Positions 32,043 through 41,181 of a stretch of DNA of 64,000 bases are shown in pieces. The stretch's first letter is position 1, and every line of letters starts with the position of its first letter. Source of the stretch: Brumimicrobium oceani. Its GTDB lineage: Bacteria > Bacteroidota > Bacteroidia > Flavobacteriales_D > Crocinitomicaceae. The position numbers were made by a program, and so were the translations under genes. The stretch covers positions 62,001-126,000 of the forward strand of contig NZ_QFRJ01000010.1 of assembly GCF_003143775.1 (NCBI RefSeq), given 5' to 3'. The notes under the pieces are model-generated. The model was not told the origin of the DNA. It saw only the letters and a list, made by a program, of their open reading frames with translations, and made no database searches.

Positions 32043-33593
32043 TTATAATTGGTCGGCGATAATCGCAGGCTCCCACTCTACTTGGGCCGACATTATCTTA
32101 CCACTATCATTAATTCTAAATATCTCTAAACCACTGTAATTAATTTCTTTATTATTATAACTTTTTGCCTTCGCATTCCAAAACACTTTTACGCAGTCTT
32201 CTTCAATGTTCATATTTTCAATGGTCATGCTAAATTCTGAGAAAAACCGTATTACCCCTTTAAAAAATATAGCCAACTGCTGATGACCATGGTAAGGTCT
32301 ACTGCCTATTGGATCTTCAATAAAACCATCTTTTGCAAAAAGATTTATCCAATTTTCTTGATTGAAACTACTAATGGCAGCAAAATACGCATCTGTTACT
32401 CTAATTATCGTATCTATATCCGAAGTATGTTTTTCTGTCGGAGCTGGAATAGTGTCTTCTTTCTCCAAAATTAATTTACCTGCTATTTTCCCGTATTGAT
32501 AGTTCGTTTTTAATGTTAAATCATATTTTGCTTGATCTATTTCTTTGAAAATTGGTTGAATAAACTTACCGACCAATGAAACTAAATCATGTCCAATTGA
32601 ACCAAATGATTCAGATCCAATAATATTTGAAGTCAACACATAATGCTGAAAGAAAAAGTTCTTTAACCCGCGTTCTAGCAGCGTAAAATTATTTATAATA
32701 GATAGTAAATCGCCTTCTGTTTTCGGATTTTCTATGATATGAACAAGATTTTTATTCTCTTTTTCTATAAGGATTAAAAACTTTTCAAAGAGCTTTTTTG
32801 AAATTTTGAATAACTCATAAGCTTGCATAGACTGACCACCACTTGCTCCTCTAAGCGCAACCCTTAATGGATGATAGTCGGCTAAAACCATAAGGTCTAG
32901 CAATAAAATATTGTCAGATAAATAATTAAGAACCTTGAATGTAAGTTTAAATTTCTCTTCTATTTCAGCGCTATCCAGTTCTGCATTATCTAAAGACCTT
33001 TCAATTGTTTTTAGTTCGTTTATTCCAATATTAAACCAACATTCGGAAATTTGATGAACCATCATAAAGGTTTCATCCTCGGAATTAAAATATTCCAATT
33101 CATTCAATTTGAGCACCTCTACAATATCAGGATATTCAATTATTTTTTCACTATTATGTTTTTTCGCAGGCAATTTAACCAAGAAAAAATAATCTCTTAT
33201 TTGGTTTATTTGATCATCGAGACCTAATTGTACTTTTTTGGAAACCTCAAAATAAAGCTCCGTAATCCTATCTATTCTTCTTGCATATTTAAGATCAAGG
33301 AGTTTTAGGTTTTCAATATTTTTTGAATATCCCTCATTAAAACCTATACTTTCTGAATTGAAATTATAGGCATTCAATAAATTAAATTGTGTTTCAATTC
33401 CTTTAAGGATATGTTCTATCTTCTCTATGTTTTTATCTTCTTGGACCCGAAGTAAACTACCCATCAAATACGTTGATATTTCTAAAGAAGCCATTCCACA
33501 GCTCAAGAAGTTTTCTGTTTTCTTTAAATTCCCTTTAAAAAAAGAACGCAAATCATCCAAGTAGATATATAAATCGTAAGGTATCTTTTTCAT
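32043..33593 (-). CDS. Tryptophan-2,3-dioxygenase-like domain fused to SnoaL-like domain
   Basis: The 516-residue protein has two parts. Residues ~90-370 align by motif with the TDO/heme-dioxygenase superfamily. ETFMMVHQISECWF places distal-type H180. ADYHPLRVALRGASGGQS carries the carboxylate-binding arginine equivalent R244 and the SGxQS loop (251-255). FFQHYVLTSNIIG gives a proximal heme-ligand candidate H317. The usual GTGG substrate loop is replaced by SESFGSIG. Residues ~390-516 are an NTF2-fold SnoaL-like domain (YHGHQQLAIFF). It probably oxidises an indole or tyrosine-like substrate, with heme. The substrate and the role of the SnoaL part are unknown. Confidence 0.7.
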   Translation of the reverse strand: MKKIPYDLYIYLDDLRSFFKGNLKKTENFLSCGMASLEISTYLMGSLLRVQEDKNIEKIEHILKGIETQFNLLNAYNFNSESIGFNEGYSKNIENLKLLDLKYARRIDRITELYFEVSKKVQLGLDDQINQIRDYFFLVKLPAKKHNSEKIIEYPDIVEVLKLNELEYFNSEDETFMMVHQISECWFNIGINELKTIERSLDNAELDSAEIEEKFKLTFKVLNYLSDNILLLDLMVLADYHPLRVALRGASGGQSMQAYELFKISKKLFEKFLILIEKENKNLVHIIENPKTEGDLLSIINNFTLLERGLKNFFFQHYVLTSNIIGSESFGSIGHDLVSLVGKFIQPIFKEIDQAKYDLTLKTNYQYGKIAGKLILEKEDTIPAPTEKHTSDIDTIIRVTDAYFAAISSFNQENWINLFAKDGFIEDPIGSRPYHGHQQLAIFFKGVIRFFSEFSMTIENMNIEEDCVKVFWNAKAKSYNNKEINYSGLEIFRINDSGKIMSAQVEWEPAIIADQL

Positions 33594-34047
33594 TAAATAT
33601 TTTGATTAATAGAGCATTAGTGTTTTTTTTTCCCCATAAATATAAAAATTATATAACAGGGAAACTATTTCAGGTGAAATAATAGAAAAACTTATTTTAC
33701 TTTATAAGAATTGATGAAATCTATGAATAAAACACACCCTTCATCAAAAGGCTAAAACGAAACCATATCAATATAAACTCCAAATAGCATAGGTTTAGAT
33801 AAGAATAAAATGATATGGGTTTGAAAGAACCAAGCATTGAATCTGACACATTTGCCAATCATTTATATACTGAGAAGGTTTTTAGAAAAAATTTAGATTC
33901 ACCAGAGTAAATAGTTTTAACTATTTCTGCGACCAGAAAAAATAACTATATCCGATTCCTAAAAATCCACTACTTGAATTTATTTCAAAACATAAACCAA
34001 TAGAAATTATTTACTTTCTACTCTCGCTCTGTTTACCAATAATCTCG
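33594..34047. other. Gene-free gap upstream of the dioxygenase-like gene
   Basis: This 454-base AT-rich stretch lies between the divergently read dioxygenase start (leftward) and the end of the M42 gene. I see no gene, tRNA or strong hairpin. It should carry the promoter of the dioxygenase-like gene. Confidence 0.5.
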
Positions 34048-35100
34048 TTAACTAAACGACCAATCAAACCCATCTAATTCTGAAACGCAAGCAATCAATA
34101 AATCAATACTGCGTTGAATATCCTCTTTATGCGCCATCTCAATGACTTGATGTAAATGCCTTGTAGGAATAGAAATAGCTCCCGCAATTGATCCCCCCGC
34201 AGTCATGCGTTGAATTCCTGCAGTATCTGTTCCACCAGCAGTCAGAATTTCTGGTTGCCATTTTATATTATGTCTATCAGCAGTTCTTTTCATGTATTCT
34301 ACCATTCGATAATCGGCAATCGTGGAAGCATCCATAATTTTTATTGCCGTTCCCTCACCCAAGGAAGTAATTTTTTCGTGTGCTGCAGCGCCCGGCAAAT
34401 CATAAGCAATTGTAGTATCTAAACCAAATCCAAAATCAGGATTTATCTTTAAAGCAGCAACATTTGCCCCGCGAATTCCTACTTCTTCTTGAACTGTAAA
34501 AACACCATAAATATCAAAAGGAACTTCCTTATCTTTTAGTTTTTTTAAAGTTTCGATCAAAATAAAAACTGCCAAGCGATTGTCTAAAGATTTAGAATTT
34601 ACACAATCTCCCATTTCAATAAATGAACGTTCTCTGGTGATTGGATCACCAATTTGAATCAACTGCTCTACCTCTTCTTTTGAACGCCCTGTATCAATGA
34701 AAAAATCTGTTGTTTTTGGGTTTTTATTGCGCTCTTCAGGTGTCATTACGTGAATTGGCTTTGCTGCCATCACTCCCATCACATCTTCTTTTCCATGAAT
34801 TAAAACACGTTGAGCTGTCAATGTTTTTGGATCAAATCCTCCTAAAGTATGAAAACGAATAAATCCCTTGTCATCAATATGCGTTACAATGAAACCTATC
34901 TCATCCATGTGTGCACCAATCATTACCTTTTTGTCAGATTTCCCCCGTTTTATGGCATAGATGTTCCCCATGTTATCGAGTTCAACCTCATCGACAAGTG
35001 GACGAATTTCTTCTAAAATTAAAGTTCTTATTTTTTGTTCGTATCCTGGTGCGCCTGGAGCTTCGCAAATAGCACTTAATAATTCAAGGTTTAAGCTCAT
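34048..35100 (-). CDS. M42 family metallopeptidase
   Basis: The 350-residue aminopeptidase of the M42 (glutamyl aminopeptidase/deblocking aminopeptidase, TET-like) family shows the dimetal-site motifs VMIGAHMDEIGFIV, CVNSKSLDNRLAVFILIE, the catalytic VQEEVGIRGA, and a histidine near the end (SIPTRHLHQVIEMAH). It removes N-terminal residues, particularly acidic or blocked ones, and probably works as a large self-compartmentalising oligomer in the cytoplasm. It is often annotated as an endoglucanase, which the sequence does not support. It is downstream of pdxA on the same strand, separated by a repeat block. Confidence 0.9.
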   Translation of the reverse strand: MSLNLELLSAICEAPGAPGYEQKIRTLILEEIRPLVDEVELDNMGNIYAIKRGKSDKKVMIGAHMDEIGFIVTHIDDKGFIRFHTLGGFDPKTLTAQRVLIHGKEDVMGVMAAKPIHVMTPEERNKNPKTTDFFIDTGRSKEEVEQLIQIGDPITRERSFIEMGDCVNSKSLDNRLAVFILIETLKKLKDKEVPFDIYGVFTVQEEVGIRGANVAALKINPDFGFGLDTTIAYDLPGAAAHEKITSLGEGTAIKIMDASTIADYRMVEYMKRTADRHNIKWQPEILTAGGTDTAGIQRMTAGGSIAGAISIPTRHLHQVIEMAHKEDIQRSIDLLIACVSELDGFDWSFS

Positions 35101-35159
35101 GTTTTGATAGGGTTTAAATTGTTTTGTGTTTTTCTATGGAGGAGGAATTCACTATTTAT

Positions 35160-35273
35160 CCGTGGAGTCGCAATGATTTTCGCCTCTTCGTAAATATCAT
35201 GCAATGCAAAATGTTTTCCGTGGTGACGCAATGCAAATTTTTTCCGTAGAGTCGCAATGCATTGCGACTCTAC
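35160..35273. repeat. Palindrome plus degenerate half-site copies
   Basis: The perfect 28-bp palindrome at 35246-35273 (arm GTAGAGTCGCAATG) is preceded by half-sites CCGTGGAGTCGCAATG at 35160-35175 and CCGTGGTGACGCAATG at 35218-35233. Further fragments (GCAATGCAAAATG) lie between. It mirrors the array at 64-195. The last base of the palindrome falls on the first base of the pdxA stop triplet (read on the minus strand), so it lies exactly at the 3' end of pdxA. Confidence 0.75.
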
Positions 35274-36382
35274 TAGAAAAATTTTGATTTTTTCTCTTCC
35301 CTTACCGTGCGTTTGGGTAATGGATTTTCATTAATTTCTTTTATGAATTTACGCTTTCGATAAACATCAATCGCTAAATAAATTGCACTTCGCATAGATT
35401 GTTCATTGGCATCACCTTTTCCAGCAATATCAAAAGCTGTTCCATGGTCTGGTGATGTCCTCACGATTGGTAGTCCGGCGGTAAAGTTTACTCCATCTTC
35501 AAACGCTAAGGATTTAAAACCAGTTAATCCTTGGTCATGATACATCGCTAAAACAGCATCAAAGCTGGCATATTGACGACTTCCAAAAAATCCATCAGCT
35601 GGATAGGGTCCAAAAGTCACTATTCCTTCTTCCATTGCTTTTTGAATTGCTGGAGTAATTTGTTCAGATTCTTCTGTTCCCATTTCTCCTTTTTCTCCGG
35701 CATGAGGGTTTAATCCCAATACAGCTATTCTTGGACGAATGATACCAAAATCCTTCTTTAAACTTTTATTTAATTCTTGAATTTTAGCTAAAATTTTATC
35801 CTGTGTTACTTCTTCAATCACCTGTTTTAAAGGGATATGACTGGTAACCAAAGCAACGCGCAATTCGCCAGAAACCATCATCATTAATGCATCTTCTTTA
35901 CCCGATAAATCTGCTAAATATTCTGTATGTCCAGGAAATTTGAATCCTGCAGAGTGAATAGTTTCTTTGGAAATTGGTGCAGTCACAAGAACATCTATTT
36001 TCCCAGCGGCTAAATCCTGTGTTGCTTTTTCTAAAGATAGAAAAGCATATTTACCTCCTATTTCATTTGCTTTTCCTAACTGAATTTCAACCACTTCGTT
36101 CCAACAAGAAACTATGTTTACTTTTCTATCTATTGCATCAGCAGCATCAGTTACCCTTTGATAGTTAAATAAATCATCACCTATTGCTTTTTTATGAAAA
36201 GACATGGTTTTAGTCGAACCATAAATAATGGGTGTACACTCTGCTAAAATTTCAGTATTCCGAAGTGCTTTAATGATTACTTCTGGTCCAATTCCGTTGA
36301 TATCTCCAACAGAAATTCCCACACGAATAGGTTTTCTGTTCGATTTTATATTTACATTTTCCTTTGGTCTCTTATTTTGCAT
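35273..36382 (-). CDS. pdxA: 4-hydroxythreonine-4-phosphate dehydrogenase
   Basis: The 369-residue zinc-dependent enzyme oxidises 4-phosphohydroxy-L-threonine for pyridoxal 5'-phosphate synthesis by the DXP-dependent route, supplying the substrate of PdxJ. Family marks are VGISVGDINGIGPEVIIKAL, FPGHTEYLADLSG, the metal-site segment RIAVLGLNPHAGEKG and AMYHDQGLTGFKSLAFEDGVNF. The N-terminus is about 18 residues longer than usual (MQNKRPKENVNIKSNRKP), possibly a late-start artefact or a real tail. No other pdx gene is adjacent. Confidence 0.94.
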   Translation of the reverse strand: MQNKRPKENVNIKSNRKPIRVGISVGDINGIGPEVIIKALRNTEILAECTPIIYGSTKTMSFHKKAIGDDLFNYQRVTDAADAIDRKVNIVSCWNEVVEIQLGKANEIGGKYAFLSLEKATQDLAAGKIDVLVTAPISKETIHSAGFKFPGHTEYLADLSGKEDALMMMVSGELRVALVTSHIPLKQVIEEVTQDKILAKIQELNKSLKKDFGIIRPRIAVLGLNPHAGEKGEMGTEESEQITPAIQKAMEEGIVTFGPYPADGFFGSRQYASFDAVLAMYHDQGLTGFKSLAFEDGVNFTAGLPIVRTSPDHGTAFDIAGKGDANEQSMRSAIYLAIDVYRKRKFIKEINENPLPKRTVREEKKSKFF

Positions 36383-36477
36383 ACTGTTTATTTTTACACC
36401 TTAAAAAGGTGGTGCATACACAAAAATAACAAATGTTCGGAGAATATGATGGATTATGGGGATTGCACAAGAAACTA

Positions 36478-37155
36478 TTACATTCTTCGTGAACGCGGTT
36501 TTTTATATCTAGGTTTTTTGAAACCCCATTGGTATTTTTTCTTCGTAAAAGATCTACTTGGTTTCTTGTCCAAATCCTGAACTTTATAAATAAAACCCAA
36601 ATGAGCATGTCCATAGTTAGACTCACCAGATAAAAAACCAATATTTCCAGAACCTCTAACTTGTATACCAAATCCACCAATCATCATAAGATTAAATCCA
36701 GCTCCAAAACTTGCACCTATCATACCTTCATTATCCAGCGCTTCTCTTGAAGTATAACCTACTCCAGCAAAAACAAAAGGATCAAACCACTGTTGGTCCA
36801 TAACATAACCAAAACTGTATTTAAAGTGCGATTTTATAGAAATAAATTGTCCTGAACGAGTGGTATCTTTGTCGATTGTTTTACCCAATTTATAGGTATT
36901 TACAGAAGCAATAAAATCTACGCTCATCCCTTTTAAAAAGTATACATCTAAATTCAATGAAGTAGGTAGCTCTGAAATATTCCAAGATTTATCTGTATTC
37001 AAAAGATAGCTTGAACCTAAACCATCATCTATTACTCCGTTCCAATAAACACCAAGCATCCATTTGTAGGGCTTAACCATTCTGAAATTTCGATTTTGAG
37101 AAAATGAAACCGCGCTAATGGATAGAAATAAGAGAGCAAAAATTACTTTTTTCAT
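36478..37155 (-). CDS. Outer-membrane beta-barrel protein with basic C-terminal tail
   Basis: The 225-residue protein has a signal peptide (MKKVIFALLFLSISAVSFSQ) and an eight-strand-like beta barrel at about 25-190 with alternating hydrophobic residues (FDPFVFAGVGYTSREAL), similar to OmpA/OmpX-type porin-family proteins. The tail after FIYKVQDLD is very basic (KKPSRSFTKKKYQWGFKKPR) and lacks a peptidoglycan-binding OmpA domain. Function is unknown; the tail may contact acidic periplasmic or surface polymers. It ends 95 bases before pdxA on the same strand. Confidence 0.75.
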   Translation of the reverse strand: MKKVIFALLFLSISAVSFSQNRNFRMVKPYKWMLGVYWNGVIDDGLGSSYLLNTDKSWNISELPTSLNLDVYFLKGMSVDFIASVNTYKLGKTIDKDTTRSGQFISIKSHFKYSFGYVMDQQWFDPFVFAGVGYTSREALDNEGMIGASFGAGFNLMMIGGFGIQVRGSGNIGFLSGESNYGHAHLGFIYKVQDLDKKPSRSFTKKKYQWGFKKPRYKKPRSRRM

Positions 37156-37253
37156 ACAAAAATTACAGGTGCTTTAACATAAAAGTCTGCGACCAAATTA
37201 ATAAAATTATGGCGAATAAACGATTTTTTAAAAATTCATATTTTTAAACTAAA

Positions 37254-38390
37254 CTATCGCTGTAGTCGTAATTGTTGATACTTATTTATCGTATTTCCAG
37301 ATTCATCTTCCGCTACAATAATGTAAAAGTAAATACCTTCTTTTGCCGGTTGACCAATTTTATTCAAACCTCTCCATCGGAAATCTACATCATTTGTTGT
37401 GAAAATAATGTTTTGTTTATTATCCATAATGGTCAATTGGAATTTTCTTATGTGTTTACAATTCACGAAAAACTCATCATTATCTCCATCCCCATTAGGA
37501 GTAAAAACGTTAGGTAAGTTACCTATTTCTCCCTGAATTATGGTTTCAATACTTATTCTTTTACTCACTTCTTCATCGTCAGTTTTAACGGTAAGCGTTA
37601 CATCATAAATTCCTGATTCTGAATAAAAATGATCGGGATTTAAACTTCTATCAATTGTCCCATCTCCAAAATTCCAAACCACGTATGCGTCGTCAGGAAT
37701 TCCTTCACTTTTAAAAGAAACGTATTGATTTTCTTGATTGGCTATTGAAATTTCAACCTCAGATAATTCTGAAACAAATTGCTCTTTTGACGAATCCAGG
37801 ACAGGTACAGTAGCCAAAGCCGAATTAGCTAAATTCTCTTTTATTGACTCTTTTTGATCTGCAATTTTTGATGTTTGCGCAAGCCCACTGTTTTCTTGAA
37901 CGGGTATAGATTCCAAGTGATTATCTTTAACTTTTATTGATTCGTTTAGGTGCTTAGCATTTGAATTTTCACCCCCATCTTCTTTTTCAACAGTTACTAC
38001 ATTATTTAATGTTTTCTTGTTCTCAACTAAGTTGAATTGCTCTTTTAAAGCATCTTTTTTAATCTCTTGGCTAAATTCTATAACTTCTCTTAGTTTCTCT
38101 GTTTCTTTTTTAAGTGTGTCTGCTTGTTTCAAATCTGAAACTAATGTTTCTTGTTGGAGAGATTTTTCACCATTGTTTACCACCAAAAATGTTCCTACCA
38201 CAGCAGCAGTTACAATTGAAACACCTATGACAATTTTACCTACAAAACCTAAAGATGTTACAGCTCCAGATGCAGCTCCCGCACTACCCAGACCAGCTTG
38301 TATTCCTTTCCAGAGATTAGGGTTTACCTTTGCTTGGTAATTTCCTAGTTCCTTTTGAAACAATTCTTTTATTTCGTCTTTATCGTTCAA
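37254..38390 (-). CDS. Anti-sigma-like membrane protein with PKD and gliding/T9SS C-terminal domain
   Basis: The 378-residue protein has an N-terminal cytoplasmic segment (IKELFQKELGNYQAKVNPNLWKGIQ) resembling Bacteroidetes anti-sigma factors, a membrane helix at about 48-72 (GKIVIGVSIVTAAVVGTFLVV), a charged linker, a PKD domain (VVWNFGDGTIDRSLNPDHFY) and a final CHU_C-type domain (LPNVFTPNGDGDNDEFF). Its start overlaps the stop of the upstream ECF sigma gene by 11 bases, so it is probably that factor's membrane regulator. A T9SS-type domain on an anti-sigma protein is unusual, because sorted cargo leaves the cell. Confidence 0.75.
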   Translation of the reverse strand: MNDKDEIKELFQKELGNYQAKVNPNLWKGIQAGLGSAGAASGAVTSLGFVGKIVIGVSIVTAAVVGTFLVVNNGEKSLQQETLVSDLKQADTLKKETEKLREVIEFSQEIKKDALKEQFNLVENKKTLNNVVTVEKEDGGENSNAKHLNESIKVKDNHLESIPVQENSGLAQTSKIADQKESIKENLANSALATVPVLDSSKEQFVSELSEVEISIANQENQYVSFKSEGIPDDAYVVWNFGDGTIDRSLNPDHFYSESGIYDVTLTVKTDDEEVSKRISIETIIQGEIGNLPNVFTPNGDGDNDEFFVNCKHIRKFQLTIMDNKQNIIFTTNDVDFRWRGLNKIGQPAKEGIYFYIIVAEDESGNTINKYQQLRLQR

Positions 38391-38916
38391 TATTATATTT
38401 TTTTAAAGTTTTTCGAAGTACGGATTTGGCACGCGAATATTGAGATTTGGAGGTACTTTCAGATATTTTTAAGGTTTCTGCAATCTCTTTATGACTATAA
38501 CCTTCAATGGCAAACATGTTAAAAACAATACGATAACCATCGGGTAATTGCTGAACTATTTCCATTAACACTTCTGCTTCCAAGCGCCCAATGGCATCAC
38601 TTTTTTGTACTATCTCGAAACTTGAATCGTCTAACTGTAAATTGTTTTGACTCTTTTTATTTTTCCTTAGCTGATCTAATGCTGTGTTAACAATAATTCG
38701 CCTAATCCATCCTTCCAAAGAACCTTTGTGTTCAAATCGATGAAGATTTTTGTATACTTTGATAAATCCGTCTTGGAGAACATCTTCCGCTCTTTCTTTA
38801 TCTTTAATATAACGCATTGCAACCCCTAACATTAACGGGGAAAAACGATCAAACAACTCGCGTTGCGCTTCACCGTTTCCAGAAACACATTTCTGTACAA
38901 GAATTTCATCATCCAT
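38380..38916 (-). CDS. ECF RNA polymerase sigma factor
   Basis: The 178-residue sigma-70 family protein has region 2 (AMRYIKDKERAEDVLQDGFIKVYKNL, which binds the -10 element and core enzyme), a short linker and region 4 (GYSHKEIAETLKISESTSKSQYSRAKSVLRK, a helix-turn-helix for the -35 element). It lacks regions 1 and 3, as ECF factors do. It is the first gene of a two-gene operon with a membrane anti-sigma-like protein that overlaps it. The regulon is unknown. Divergent to it is the TlpA-like gene. Confidence 0.9.
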   Translation of the reverse strand: MDDEILVQKCVSGNGEAQRELFDRFSPLMLGVAMRYIKDKERAEDVLQDGFIKVYKNLHRFEHKGSLEGWIRRIIVNTALDQLRKNKKSQNNLQLDDSSFEIVQKSDAIGRLEAEVLMEIVQQLPDGYRIVFNMFAIEGYSHKEIAETLKISESTSKSQYSRAKSVLRKTLKKYNIER

Positions 38917-39007
38917 TTCGTTACTTCAGATTAAAGACTACAATATTAAACAAAAGGTTGCAACAATATAAAGAAGCTATTACTTTTGGAAAACCGAAAT
39001 TAAAAAA

Positions 39008-40216
39008 ATGAAACACTACACAATTTTATTGTTGCTCTTTTTTATGTCACTTCTTTTTACAGGAAATGCTATTGAACTAAGGGAAGGCTATTGGGAAGGA
39101 GAACTTAAACTAATTGGTAACAAAGTTTTACCTTTTATTTTTTCAGTAAACCAAGATCAAAAAATTACTATAATAAATGCAGAAGAAAGTGTCTTAATGA
39201 AAGAATCTATCCTAAAAAATGATAGTCTTCAGTATTATTTCTCAAGTTTTCCGAACTTTTTAATATTTAAAGTTGAGTCTGAAAAACGAATTTCTGGATC
39301 GTTTGTTAATCCCGATCGTAAAAATGAATTTGCTAGAATAGATTTTAACGGAAAATACTTTGGGAAGGAACAGCCTAAATTTTGTGGAAATATGAAGAAC
39401 AAAATAGATGGCAAATGGCAAGTTTTATTTGATCCTGATACAGAACATAATTTTCCTGCAATAGGGATTTTTAATCAAGAAAAAAATAAAGTTACGGGCA
39501 CCTTTTTAACGGAAACTGGTGATTTCAGATTTTTAAGTGGAAGTTTTAAAAATAATAAACTAATGCTTTCTAGCTTTGATGGTGCCCATGTATTTTTGTT
39601 TACCGCAACATTAAAAAATGATACTTTAAGAGGTGAATTTATATCTGGTAGTGGCTACAAAACAAATTGGATTGGATCTAAAAATGAAAATTTTAAATTA
39701 GAAAATCCTGATTCCTTAACCTATATGGTAAAAGATAATTTCTCTTTCAATTTTAAAACTGTCGAGGGTGAAGATTATAATTACCCTAATAAAGAATTAC
39801 AAAATAAAGTGGTAATCGTTCAAATTTTAGGTACTTGGTGTCCAAACTGCCTAGATGAAACAATGTTTTATAAAGACTTGTACGCGGAATATAAAGATCT
39901 AGGATTAGAAATTATTGCAGTTGCATACGAAAGACCGGAATCTTTTGAAGATAAAGTAAAAAGAATCAATCGATTTACGCAAAACAAAGAAGTTAATTAT
40001 CCTATTTTGGTAGGAGGTGATGCCTCAAAAGAAGAATGCTCGAAAGACTTTGATATGCTAAATAATATTAGCTCTTTTCCAACTTCTATTTTTATCAATA
40101 AATATGGTGAAGTCGTGAAAATTCACACGGGATTTAATGGCCCGGGAACAGGAAAAATCTATACAGATTACAAACGAAAAACCAAAGAGCTGATTGAACG
40201 TTTACTAAAAGAATGA
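39008..40216 (+). CDS. Exported TlpA-like thioredoxin-family protein with DUF4369-like N-terminus
   Basis: The 402-residue protein has a signal peptide (MKHYTILLLLFFMSLLFTGNA), a ~220-residue beta-rich N-terminal region and a C-terminal TlpA/AhpC-type thioredoxin domain (about 245-402). The active site is W277-C278-PN-C281 (GTWCPNC), with the conserved cis-proline at SSFPTSIFIN. It should act as a periplasmic thiol-disulfide oxidoreductase, perhaps in cytochrome c maturation. No Ccm or Res genes are adjacent. The N-terminal region has repeated short strands (GTFLTETGDFRFLSGSF) of unknown function. Confidence 0.82.
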   Translation: MKHYTILLLLFFMSLLFTGNAIELREGYWEGELKLIGNKVLPFIFSVNQDQKITIINAEESVLMKESILKNDSLQYYFSSFPNFLIFKVESEKRISGSFVNPDRKNEFARIDFNGKYFGKEQPKFCGNMKNKIDGKWQVLFDPDTEHNFPAIGIFNQEKNKVTGTFLTETGDFRFLSGSFKNNKLMLSSFDGAHVFLFTATLKNDTLRGEFISGSGYKTNWIGSKNENFKLENPDSLTYMVKDNFSFNFKTVEGEDYNYPNKELQNKVVIVQILGTWCPNCLDETMFYKDLYAEYKDLGLEIIAVAYERPESFEDKVKRINRFTQNKEVNYPILVGGDASKEECSKDFDMLNNISSFPTSIFINKYGEVVKIHTGFNGPGTGKIYTDYKRKTKELIERLLKE

Positions 40217-40237
40217 GTGCCCTAAAAGGAAATGTAA

Positions 40238-41080
40238 TTAGTTATCTTGTTTACATCTAACACATTGACCAGAGGTTTGTCTTCGGTCTTGATAGATTAG
40301 TGTTTTATTATGCGTTGTTAATAGAATTGAAAAACCATTTAAATTACCAAAAGAATTTATGTCCGTAGAGGTCCACCAACTCCCAGATCCTCCGGGATGA
40401 GTTAAGCCAATTCGCACAAAACTCCCCTCTCTATTTCTCAGTCCATTTGGAAGACCTGAAAATCCAGAATAATTAGATGCTCCCTCATTTGGATCGGCCC
40501 AGTATCCACTTCCTAAGTTTAAAGTTCCAGTAGATTTCATTTTATTCCCCGCTTCATTAATGGGTTTTATAGTGTCTAAATAACTCTCTAATTCTTCATA
40601 TTCACTTAAAGTAGGTACATGCCAACCTTCTGGACATATATTTCTACTATCATTAACAGCATGCCAGTTGTATAATTTACTTTTCGTTACTCCATTATTC
40701 ACATCATTTGCAAAGTAACACCAAGCTCCTTCTGCACTAACAGACCATTCATACTCATCAATAACATGATTTATGGTATCTCCGTTTGAATATCTGCTAG
40801 TTTTTAAATCCTCAGCCATCCATAATTCTCCGTTAATTGAAATGGTTTTATAAACATTTCCTTCAACATCTGATACTTCACCATAAACTAAATCCGGATT
40901 AAATATAACTGGATCAGCTGTTGGAATACAGAATTCCTCACATTCACTTAATGATCTAAATTTACCATTTTTACTTTCTATACAATTACCATTCATACAG
41001 TTATATCGTTCATTTTTATTACATGAAACAAACAATGAAAGGGAGATCATAGAAATTGATAGGAAAAAAATATTTTTCAT
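40238..41080 (-). CDS. FISUMP-domain lipoprotein
   Basis: The 280-residue protein has a lipoprotein signal (MKNIFFLSISMISLSLFVSC), so the ATG at 41080 is preferred over the upstream start at 41107. The mature part opens with a short cysteine-rich BPTI-like-looking stretch (CMNGNCIESKNGKFRSLSECEEFC), then a FISUMP domain (the Fibrobacter succinogenes major paralogous domain) with YKTISINGELWMAEDLK, LYNWHAVNDSRNICPEGWHVPT and GSWWTSTD. The function of FISUMP proteins is unknown; the fold resembles C-type lectins or sulfatase-modifying factors. It should sit on the outer membrane. Confidence 0.85.
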   Translation of the reverse strand: MKNIFFLSISMISLSLFVSCNKNERYNCMNGNCIESKNGKFRSLSECEEFCIPTADPVIFNPDLVYGEVSDVEGNVYKTISINGELWMAEDLKTSRYSNGDTINHVIDEYEWSVSAEGAWCYFANDVNNGVTKSKLYNWHAVNDSRNICPEGWHVPTLSEYEELESYLDTIKPINEAGNKMKSTGTLNLGSGYWADPNEGASNYSGFSGLPNGLRNREGSFVRIGLTHPGGSGSWWTSTDINSFGNLNGFSILLTTHNKTLIYQDRRQTSGQCVRCKQDN

Positions 41081-41181
41081 AATAGTGTTTTTTGGATATT
41101 TACTCAATTCATTTTCAAAACGAGAAAAGCAAAAGTACTAGATACATACTTTGAATATTCCTTATTGAAAACCGCTGTTCC

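Noticed and set aside
34048-35100. Endoglucanase annotation for the M42 protein
   Set aside because: The family carries that label from an old misassignment. The dimetal peptidase motifs are present and no glycosidase motif is.
36372-36680. 102-codon minus-strand frame between pdxA and the beta-barrel gene
   Set aside because: It mostly overlaps the beta-barrel gene in another frame, and the translation has no protein-like pattern.
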